NCBI GenBank assembly: GCA_035578905.1
Contig: JAQJVL010000671.1
Coordinates: 62,001-126,000, forward strand
Direction: 5' to 3'
From: Stictocephala bisonia
Lineage: Eukaryota > Arthropoda > Insecta > Hemiptera > Membracidae
DNA length: 64,000 nt
Shown: positions 41,401 to 53,400 of the stretch, piece by piece
Layout of the letters: the number at the start of each line of letters is the position of its first letter
Position numbering within the stretch: position 1 is the stretch's first letter
Notes under the pieces: generated by a model
Seen by the model: the letters and a program-made list of their open reading frames with translations, nothing else
What the model was told of the DNA's origin: nothing
Databases searched by the model: none
Translations under genes and position numbers: made by a program

Positions 41401-44400
41401 ACTCTACAAAGGAACGCAACGCTCCCCCTTCCACACCACTCGCTATCAGCGCACAGGTTCACGCTTGAAAAGTTCACGTTGTGACTTGTACTGTTTATAT
41501 CAAAACTACTGCGTACTGCGTCTTTTGTTGCGTTGCGTAGTGCAACTACTGTGTTCCGTGTTTTCTGCTGTCGTCTAGTTTTTTCCTTCTACATGCTTAA
41601 TTATCATCTGTTATCGCACTGGTAATAATGTAATGTTTACTTCTTTTTACTGTTGCCTTGTTGTTTAATATAACATGGATGGTCGAAAAAGGCTTAGTGG
41701 AGCACAGTACAAAAAATCAGCTAAAGAAAAGAAGAAGAGGCAAGACGATGTATTATCAAAGACATGGAAAATTGACCTGTTTTATAAAAACACTGCAACT
41801 GCAAAAAATGGTAAGTATAACAAACTCAAAACTCATTGTAATGTTCAATGGTTCTGTTGTTTACATTAAAGGGTACAGTTTTTAGTCTTTTATATAAATA
41901 ATACTCTTACTCTGGTAACTTTGTAACATAACATAACCAGTAGTTTATACAATATAATGGTGAAAAAAATGTAAACTTAAATATTATAAATTTTTGTTCG
42001 ATATAAATGTTTCATTTTTGATATTATTAACACGTATAAACTATTTTATGTTAAATAAATTTCAAAAACTAAAACTGCAATAATTAAATCTTTTCTTTAA
42101 AATTTTAAAACTTATATTTAGTTTGATTATTTTTCTTAGAAAAAAATATAAAACACTTTTGTTAGTCTCTCTGAGAACAAAACAATGGCTGAAATCATTG
42201 ACCTATTTGATTTTATAAAATTTGGCTCACATGTACTTGGATCTAAAATCGTATAATTTTATTTTATGGTAAAACTTGGTGATTTAGTTTTAAAATAATT
42301 TGGTTTAGTTTTATAATATGAGTTTGAACAAATAAGCAAGTACCAGCTGATTTACAATAAATGGTTTGTTACAAAATGCGGGGTTGGCTATACACTTTCG
42401 GTTTATATGGACAATTTTGACTTAGTTTAGCCACTAGTCGCCATTTTCTATTTTTCACAGAAAACTTTTTATTTTTGTTTTGAAATCCTTCAACGTATGA
42501 AATTGAAATTGGGTATACAGGTTAAGATAATAAAAGTAAAATCAGGAAAAAATATCATTGTTTTTCTTTCTTTAAAAACAAAATGGCAGCCATTAGAAAT
42601 CTTTGAATACAAATATCATTGAAACAGATAGTTTCAAAGAAAATCTATTTATTTTGTTTTAACCTTTTACTATACAGTACTCCCTCTAGCCACTCATTTT
42701 CAGCTTAACTCTAAACTCTGATATTTTTTAGCACAAATGACGTGAATTATATTTGTTTGCGTTTTTTACAGATGATAATGAACCCTCGTTTGGGCCCAGT
42801 ACTACAAATGCTACTGTCACCGCTTCTGAGTCCAGTTCAGTTGATGAAGAAAAGTTAAATCATGAAGATGGAATGTCACCATCACCTTCACTTCCTGATC
42901 CTGAGACATCTAACTCTAACTCTGGTCATAATCAAGACTCGTCCCCGTCGGCTTCTAAAACTACATGTGAGTTTGATTTTAATTTCAACGACCCTGGCAC
43001 CTGGCCAGAAACAATTTCTGACTCTCAAAGGTGCTATATTGTAAAAATGAGAGCGGAAAATGAATACGAACCTGACCTTTCTAAAAGCTTACGAGAAGGC
43101 CGAACCCTGACAAAAGGCTGGTTTACAAGAAAGTTAGGAAATGGAACTAAAGTTAAAAGGTCGTGGTAAGGTTACAGTGAGACTCGTAATGCTTTATACT
43201 GTATTCCATGTAGGTTGTTTTCTAATACAATACCATTAACAGAAGCTAAGTTATCTTCCCTTTGCAAAAATGAAGGATTTGTTTCATGGAAGAAACTAAG
43301 TGACAAAATACCTGATCATGACACTGCACCATACCATCAAAACTGCTTTGGCCAATGGAGGGCTCTAGAGGCTACTCTTTTACCAGGGAAAGGGGGTATT
43401 GACAAAAAATTGCAAGACCAAATAAACAAAGAAATATCTCATTGGAAATCTGTCTTGCACAGCATAGTTGATGCTATCTTGTTCCTAGCTAAACAAGGCA
43501 AATCTTTTAGAGGAACACACGAAACTAAAGATTTTGGTGCTCCAGATAGTGGATCTTTTTTAAACACCATTGACCTTATTTCGAGGTACAATGTGCATCT
43601 TTGTCAACATATTGAGCGACATAAGAAAGGTCAGGTTTCCTACTTTTCACATCAAATACAGGATGAATTTCTAAATATTATAGCAACCGAAATCAGAACA
43701 GATATCGTCAAGGACATTAACAATGCAAAGTATTATTCATTGATATTTGACTGCACTCCTGATATCAGTCACAATGAACAAATGACTGAAATCCTTCGAT
43801 ATGTCAAACCAAACAGCTCAGAGGTTGAAGAAAGTTTTTTGGATTTTTTACAGTAAGCAACAAAACAGGCGAAGGACTTACACAAGAAATTCTTGAAAAA
43901 GTTGAAAAAGATGGGCTTGATATAAAAAATTGTAGAGGACAGTCCTATGATAATGGAGCCAACATGGCTGGGAAGTACAAAGGGGTACAGGCTAGAATTC
44001 TAGAGAAAAATGAACTAGCCAATTTCGTGCCCTGTGTAGCCCATTCGTTGAATCTGGTAGGAGTGCATGCAGCAGACGCTTCAGTTGAAGCACAAAGCTT
44101 TTTTGGAACTTTGGGGAGTTTGTACAATTTTTTTGTTGCTTCCACTTCGCGATGGGAAATTCTAATGAAGCATGTACCGACAACTCTAAAATCACAAAGC
44201 AAAACAAGATGGTCTGCGAGAATCGAGGCTGTTGAAGCTGTGTACAAACACTTTGGCAAAGTCATAGAGGCACTAGAAGAAATCCTAGATCACCCTTTCT
44301 CATCATCTGACTCAAAATCAGAATCTAAATCTTTGCTTGACAAGTTGAAAACTTTTGAATTTATTTTTTTGTGTTGTTTTTGGTATTCACAACTGAAAAA

Positions 44401-47400
44401 GATTGATGGTGTTAATAAGTTTCTACAAAGAGAAGACTTAACAGTTGACCAGGCTTCCAGAAACATTCTAGGACTTTGACAGTTTCTGAAAACTTCACGA
44501 GAGTATTCACCATCTGAAGCACTTTCTGAAGCAAAGTTGATTGCACAAATGAATGATATATCTCCAGAATTCACAGAAAAAAGGAAGAGGAAAAGGAAAA
44601 CAATGTATGACGAACTTTGTGAAGATGAAGCTGTAACCCGCACCCCTGAAGAGCTGTTCATTGCATCCATGCTGCAAATTTCTGATAGGTTGATCATGGA
44701 AATGAGCACCAGATTTAAATCATTAGAGAATATCAATGACAAGTTCGGGTTTTTGAATGGCGGCCAAATTAATGAAATGACCTTAGATGACTTAAAACTC
44801 AAAGCTGGTGAGTTGGCAGATACGTATAAGGAAGACTTGAACAAAAAGGAGTTGATATTTGAAATCGAAAGTTTTAAAGGCTTTGCATTAGGAGTAGATA
44901 ATAACTTGAAAACGTCTAGTGCTTCCGCTACACTAGAACTCATTTTAAAGAACAAGCTAGAAGAAATGTACCCGAATATTACAACAGGACTTAAAATATT
45001 CCTCACACTACCAGTATCAGTTGCTACCGGAGAAAGGAGTTTCAGCAAGCTCAAGTTGGTCAAAAATCACCTAAGAAGTTCTATGTCTCAACAAAGACTC
45101 ACTGATCTTAGCATTATTACCATCGAACACAAGCGAGCCTCAAACATTAGCTTTGATAAAGTGATCAAAGAATTTGCGTCCAAAAAGAGTCGTAAAGTAA
45201 TCATTAGAGATTAAGTTGTGACGCATCTAAAGTCTATACTACTACTACCTACATACCATTGTTATTTATAGTGTGAATATTTGTATAAATTATAATACTT
45301 TATAAAAACTATGTCAACTTTTCTTAATTTATTTGTTTACCTATTCCATTTTTGTTTAATTTGTGAGGGATTTTTTGTTGTGGGTGAAGGGGGGGGAGGG
45401 GTGGCAAATTTTAGTTTGCCCCCCCTCAAAAATTGTCTAGATCCGGCCCTGTAACTTACTACTTAAGTTATATGTTTACATAATACAACAAAATGATCCT
45501 TATACAGAGAAATCTCAATCTACTTACAGGGGCGAAGTCCACATCATCTAAGTCAAATGGGATTGTTGTGGTAAAACTGATCATGCTCGCGTTGGTCAAG
45601 TTTGTCAAACTAAGTGTCTCGTTCAGCGTGGCATTGGGATTTGACTCAATCCACTGCTGCTTCTCTGAGTCAAAATCTATCTGCAACAAGAGACAGTCTT
45701 AAATTTGCACTTGCCAAGTGATTATTAATTATCAGATTATATTATGAACAATCATAAAATAAATTACCTGAAATAAATTTTAAAAGTATAAATTTTTCCA
45801 AAATAAAGTAAGATTTCAGTTTTAATTTGGACGTTTTTTAGAATTACCAGTGAACTTTGGATTGGATTATTTTATTATTAAATATTTATGGGAATATATA
45901 TTACGTACATACTAAGTTAATTTGTCATAAGAAAATTAATTTTGACCCACTATCTCTTTTTATCTGACTAAGGTCAACTCCAAACCATCAAGAGACGAGA
46001 AGTTGGATAAATACTAATAAACAAGCTGGAAAAAAACCAAGGTCATTAATGGGATAAAAAGGAAATAATTTATTTTTAAAATGGATTCAGCTTGTGATAG
46101 GATGAGAGTGGGGAGCACAAAAAATGCCAAGTCAACTAATCAATAGAAAAAAGTGGATTGCAAGTTAATTTGAAAAAATTGAAAATTGAGAGATTACATA
46201 CTAGATTTTTCTTCATTTGACAATTTATGCAATGAATGGAAATCAGTTTTAAACTGATTATATTTTGAAAATTAAACTAAAGAAAATGTAACTGAAACAA
46301 GGATTTAGAAATAATGAATGAATGAATAAACAATGAACAGAATTGGTAACTACTCCCAATTAAACAAGAAGTTTTGAATGTTTTTCATAGATGAGCCAAA
46401 ATTAACCAAAAAATTAAAAGAGAGAGAAAAGAAACAACTAAGAGCATATCAAATTCAACCTAGTGCAAACATATTGTAGAGTATTGAGCATGAAAATTGC
46501 ATAAAATAAAGATTTTAATCATGTTAAATCTACTTATCGCAAAAGAAGAAAATATTATAATAAAATTGTGTAAACAATCACCGTACACTAATTTGTAACC
46601 ATTTTGTTTATATTTTCCATACATATTTTTCCAAAAGATTTAAATTTAGAGCAAATAATTCTAACCTACAACAAAACAAGACTCATTTGAAACAATTATA
46701 TGAATTTAGAAACCCCTGGAACCTTCTATTATGAGTAATCAATGTTATAATCAATTATTTCATGACAAAAGCAAAGCCATGACTTATTTTATTGGCTTGA
46801 TTAATTTTTGTCAATTTCAATTATATTTATACTTTTGTTTTCCACATTTTTGTACATTGGTGGCATTTTAAATATATTTGTAAGGGACACAGGTTTAAAA
46901 TTAGGAAAATTATTAAATGGACCTTTTGGACTTTGAATCCGTGACACCATTGTATTGGAAGCAGAAGTGCTACCAGGCGTTTTATATTTTTAGCTCAACT
47001 ATTACTCTTACCGCCTTTAACTAAACCTTATATTATTACTAACATATTTATATTGTGTTTCTATGAAAAGTCCATGAAGACAAAGTGCAATACACACCAG
47101 AGTAATGATGGCACAGATGGATACAAGCAGGACAGTGAGTAGGAAGATGGACAGACGTATCCAACGGCTGTCACTGACCACTCGGCTCGAGTCCTCTGGA
47201 GTGGGGGAACTCTGGGGGCTGCAGCCTTCCGCCCAACTGACGTAGACACACACTAACAGTGCTACTAGGGCAGGTCCGTACGCTCCATACAGGACTAGCC
47301 CTCTGGACATGTCAACAAGCATTATGGTTTGTTCAAAACTAATGTTACACTATTTTACAAAAGACCAACCATTATTAAGGAAACAATGATTAGTGGAACA

Positions 47401-50400
47401 CAGATAAGGTAACGCATAATCAGTTTTAGTTCATTTAATGAGTTCCTTTATATAATATAACCTGCTAATGTAAGCCCCATATTTAAAAAATTCTTTAACA
47501 TGATATCTAACTAACTTGTGGGATAGGCCCCAGTCATGTAATATTTATCTACACACATCCCCCACGGAGTGATCAAAATTTAGTGTTGGGTGTTTGGTAC
47601 ACTACACTTCAACTGGCTTGTATCATTGACCAATGAGAGAATTGATAGGGTCTAGGAATTTGTGCAGGTTTCGATATAAATAAATAAATAAATGGAAAAA
47701 TAGAATAATGAAGTACAACAGTTCAAAATAACTTAAAACTGTTTATTTTGTAAATTCAATGAAATGGGTATCATTATTAATGAATAAAAATATGAAGGAA
47801 AACAATGTTTGGTAGAGATGTCTCTGAAACCATGGGAGATGCTAATGAATTTTACTAATAACCAAAAGAACAAAATGTCTAACTGATATACCTTTAACTT
47901 ACTGAGATGGCGTAATATATAGTAATTGAACTAACTTTTGAGATACAAAATAATAATAATAGTAAAAAAAAACAATCCTTACTTGGGAACCATCAAAACC
48001 TGAACCACTGCCATACAAAGGAAGAGTACTGCGGCACAAGCGACATAGAGACGGAAGGCAGGATCGGGCTGAGAGCGATAATCACGTTCTTGACCGGCCT
48101 TACGGAACCAAAGCATTGCAGGGTTGAGCTCTTCAGAATTGAACCATTTCCTGTAAAGTATTAACCTACTTATTTCAATATGTAGCTCTGAATTGTGTAA
48201 AATTAATTATATAAATAATTTACTGCCTTACTTGCACAATCCATTTCAGTCTTATTGCAATGTATACATTTTGGGGATAACCCCATCTTCATAGCATCTT
48301 AAAATATGAAACTACACAAACTTAGTTAATTTAGTACACTGTATAACGTTGTGGTGTATAAATTAAAATAAAATAAATATTGAAACAATTCGGATTAGAT
48401 TCTTAACCTTCAAACATTTTGTATAGACTACTTTAAAAATAAAAGTGACAGTTCGTATCATATGGAAGGTGGGTGCTCTCATAAGGGCCAAGTTGAGCTG
48501 TTACTATGTGTTCGGTTTTTTATCATAGTTTCATATATTGGATTTGCTGTGAAATGTATACATTGCAATAAAACTGAAATGGATTGTGCAAGTAAGGCAG
48601 TAAATTATTTATATAATTATTAACCTACTTAATTAGATGGAAAAAGCACAAATATATTTTGTACTCACATTGGTTCATAGAATAAATGTTTTATTTTCAA
48701 ATAAATTAGAACTGTGAAATTTGGAATTATTGTAGTATAAATAGGTCTAACTATTTCAATTTCAGAAGAAATTAACTTTGTACTCATTTTTTGCTCTATA
48801 GTTTCTAATTTTACAGTATCGTCCATACCTGCATTCCAGACAGGTGCTTTTGCTTGGTAGAAGATTAGACTCGATCATAGCAATACTCTGAAAAAATAAA
48901 AAAATCACTTAACGGTTAACAATATCCGTTTCAGAAATAGTTTTAATTTATATCCTTTCTATTTACCAATTTGTTGAAAAATCTATTTTTTAAATTCAAT
49001 ATAAGGATAAATCATTTTAATGTAGTTTACTTAGATCCATGGGAGTGGTACAGGGGTAACAGACATGCCGAGATGAGTTAAGATTCATTTAAGGCATAGC
49101 TTTTAAAGAAGGAGGTTCTTCCCGATAAATAGGGCAACATTTATGATCTAAGCTGAGCAAAGAAGACAGTCGGTGCCATCGAGATACAAACTAGGTATTG
49201 CCTTAATTCCTTTTAAATTGTCTTAGATTTTCATTTTAAACACAATCCTAACATTAAAACTTTAGGGTTTTGTTAAGATAAATTGTATTGTGTGATTCTA
49301 CAACAAAATATTTTAATACTGAACATTTTGAACTTATTAGATTAATATGAAAATTACAAGGAGCTGCTAACTGTTGTTATGTCCCTAACTATTAGATAGC
49401 TGTAATAGTCTAGATCCTCACAACGTGATATATTATCTACCAACCGTAAGGCCGATGTTCTTGGCCAGTGTGCTCTCAGTTATGTTGGCAAAAGGCTTGT
49501 CAGCTCCCCAACACTCCACATATTTTGTCATCTTGCTGGGACTGCGGTTGCGGTTTAGTCGACCTCCCAAACTGCTGGCTCCTGGACTTGGACTTCGACT
49601 TATGTCTGTGTTTACTACAAGACCATTTCCTGATTCCTTCGACAACTCTTCCTTGGATTTGTTATCCTTCTGTAATTGAAGTATGCATTGTTAATTTTTT
49701 ATTTGAAATTCATCTTAATCACTAATAAACTTAAAATAACAAATTTTAATATAAATTTTAATTTAGGCATACAAATTCAGCAACTTTACTGTGTGTAAAT
49801 ATGAATTTTTCTAAAAATAGCAACATGATGTAAAATTAAACTGTTTAAAAACTATAGTTTAGAACTAGCAATTTTTTAGTAAAAAAATACAGTGTAATGC
49901 CTAAAATAATGATTTATTTTGCTTAGAGAATATACTGAATGTTAGAAGGCTGCACATGCATAGTCTATAAAGTAGTCTACAGTAATTAAACAGAACAATT
50001 GGTAGACGTTTTTAGTTTAATAAAAAACTATTATAAGGTTAAAAAAATACTACACAGTATAAAGAAAAAACTCAATGCTAATATAACAAGCTATTATATG
50101 AAAATAAATGACTGTAGAATAAATAGATTTTGAATATAAAAAGATACTTTGGATTTAATTTAGTTCAGTGAGAATATCAGTGAATTTACATCTAGATCTT
50201 ATCAACAAGAGTGGGTGTTTTCCGTTAGTTCACTACTATAATCATAACTTAGGTTAACCTAATATAACAAAACTAAACCTAACATAACCTAATCAAACCT
50301 AACCAAACCTAACATAACCTAACCAAAGTAGTAGTAGTGAATTAACGGAAAAGGTTCTCAAGAGTTTTTAAAAAATTAGTCTACATTAATTTAAATTACA

Positions 50401-53400
50401 TAAATATAGTTATTGCCATGTAGTAATTTATTTTATTTCATTACCGTCATAATTATCATTCTATTTGACATTCTATTTTTTTAGTTGTAATAAATGTTTT
50501 CTTCAATAATATACGTTATTTTGTAACTTACCGAAGGTGGAATGATAAGGAACGTCTCCACTTTGTGATCGGAGAGGTAACCTTCCCTCTCATCCCCGTG
50601 GCCTGGCTCCACTTCGAACCTCCCGTTGAGTTGGTTCAGTGTAGCCCTAGTGATGTGCACCCTCCTACAACAAAATGAAAAATTTCAGACTTACATTTTT
50701 TGTGTGTTAAATTTAATTTTGAATGAATGTATTGAGGCCATTATGTTTTATACTATTCAGTTTTAGAGTTAGTAGTCAGAAATTGTGGAGTCCAAGGTTT
50801 GATTCCCCTTGGAGTTGAGGGTTGGGACTTAGCACACTGAATAATCATCATCTTTACCTGTCACAAGAAATCTTAACATCACTGACAAAGTCACGATTCA
50901 GCTCAGACTTGCCAAGTTAAATTACAAAAGATATAGAAACATTATAAAAACTTATACAGATATTTACATAAAAGACGAAAAGGTCATAAAATATTAAATA
51001 ATCAAAAAACTACATAAAAAATGTTTGCAGTAAATAAAAAAGAAAATTAAGTATTAAAATTAAACATAAAATAATAATAATAATAAAAAACATATCTTTG
51101 GTGTTGATGAATTCATCCAAACTGTAAAATGAATTCCACAACAACCAAGAATAAAATTTGCTTTTAAAAATGTCAAAGGGATATGAGCAAACCTTTCACT
51201 CTAAAAGGTTGTACACTTTTAAGGATATTAAAATATGGCTAGTAAGAATTTTACTTAAACAAAAAAAATTTCTAATATTGATTAAACAAAAAAATTGTTT
51301 CGATTACGAGTGTTATGTTCATGGATTGTATGTTTAAAATTTAGGAAATTTGGGTTTTTAAATATGTAAATTACCTCATTATATATGTATAGATTTATGA
51401 TTGTTTGGAAACAGAAATTTTTTATTTACAGTGCTCCCGGGAATCACAATTCAGAAGAGTCCTAATTGCCTTTTTTGTAATACTAATATTTCTGAAATTC
51501 TACTGCAATTACCATATAAAACTAGGCCGTATCTAAAAACTGATTGAAAGAAGGTAAAATATGCATCTTTTATGTAACTCATTGGTAAAATATCTGTTAG
51601 TCTACCTAATAGATAAATGACTCGTGAACATTTTATATTAAGATAATCAATGTTGCAAACCAATTCATATTTTTATCAAGCCTAATATGCAAGAATTTAA
51701 CTGTGTCTGAAAAGTTTTCATCCGGCAAACCAGTTCTATTCCTAAGGGTAAACAAAATTTTTTTTGTTTTCTGCTTATTTAACAAAAATCTATTTGCATG
51801 AAAGCAATTTGAGACGTTTCTTATTGTATATTAGTTAACAATTCTAGACCATTTACACTTTGACTGACATCTTAAAGGTTGTATCATCGCACACAGTACG
51901 GTTTTGAGGAAATAGATAGTGGTAAATTATCAATGTAGATAAAGTTTTAAAGAAAAAGTGTCGTATTTTTTAAAATTAAAAATTAGTATTTGATGTAAAA
52001 AATATATTTATTGACATATGAAATAAATAAATTTTTAGTTATTTATTTAATCTTAGAATGCTGATCGTAGAGATATGGGGAAATATGGATTATGAATGAG
52101 TGTGATGAGTGTAGATGAGCGAATGTAGTCATTGTTACATACTAAGGCCGACTATTCCTTAGAAAGCGTCATTAATTAATAACCCATTGACAATTGAACA
52201 GCCAGTGGTTATCAGCTGATCACTTTCAACATTTTTTATGACTCTGATTAGGATCGAACTGAAATCCTATAGATTATGGAGATGGGCTAACCAGCAATGT
52301 TACCAACCAATTTATTATATACCAACTACATGTAATAAGTAGGATCCACACACACAACAAGTCTAACAATTGGTGGCATTGTAAATATAAAGTCCTCTCT
52401 TTCAACTAACAATGTATTTTATTCAATAATCAATTTAAGTTATTTTATATAAAAAGTATTTAAACCATTACAAACACTTTAAGTGTTGTATGTAGATTTA
52501 CTTAATATAAATGTTAAAGTTGGCACTTAGAGTTTGCTTGTGTTAACAGGTAAATTCACGTAACTAGTTCTAAGTGCAACGGAGAACTAACTAACCAATC
52601 TAATTGACATACATTCTCCTTAGAGCTTTGATGCAGCAGTAGGAACAATGAAAATAATAATTTATACATCTTTTTTAAATGGATTCATTAGAAATTATTG
52701 TCTTCCAAATTCTGTTACAATAATACTCTGAGAAAACAAAGGACATATTCAATAATTACAATATAAATTTATCTTTTAAAAGAAGTCATAAATTAAAAAA
52801 AACCTATTAGAAATCCCAAAATAAAAGAAGATTTATTAGAAATAAATAAAATTAATTGTAGTATCTATGATAAAGTGTATACTGATCAGAAAAAAAAAAA
52901 AAATTAAATCCAAACTCAAAGCAAATCTGAAATATGGACAGTTAAAAAAATCAGCAATAGCTAAACTTGTACTAAAAGAACAACTTTACAGCATTTAAAC
53001 TTGTAAAGTGAGTTCACAATAATAAATATTTAAATACCTCTTAAACATTGCTCATTAAAAGATGTAAATAACTGAGATTTATTAATTTTATATGTGCTCA
53101 TTTATCAATAACTCAATGTTGCAAATAAATTTATTGGTTGAGTACTAAAAGATGGAATTTTAAATATGTGGTATAAGTATATTGCAATATATTTAAGAAT
53201 ATTATATGGATACTTGAATAGTTGTTCAATTATCTTCTAGTTGTTATGATGAACTAAGTGATTCTAGCCGGCACTATGGTGCAATGCTATAAGCCAACTA
53301 CTTGACAGCCAAGTGTTGTGAAAATTTTAGGTGCTATGCTCATAGTTTTCTTAATACAGATATGCCACTCTCTGGTTATCATTAAATTGAACAATACTAT

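Larger units (their letters stand above)
41046..45451 (+). mobile_element. hAT transposon, 4406 bp, ends complete
   Basis: The element begins CAGGGCCGGA and ends TCCGGCCCTG, a perfect 10-bp terminal inverted repeat. TAACTTAC occurs immediately outside at 41038-41045 and 45452-45459, the 8-bp duplication expected of hAT transposases. Poly-G and poly-C tracts lie just inside both ends. It carries one transposase gene in two exons (below) and sits in the Ac76E intron in the opposite orientation to the host gene. Confidence 0.95.

Noticed and set aside
44290..45063. A 257-residue frame on the minus strand
   Set aside because: It is the complement of the hAT transposase, which has clear domain matches on the plus strand.
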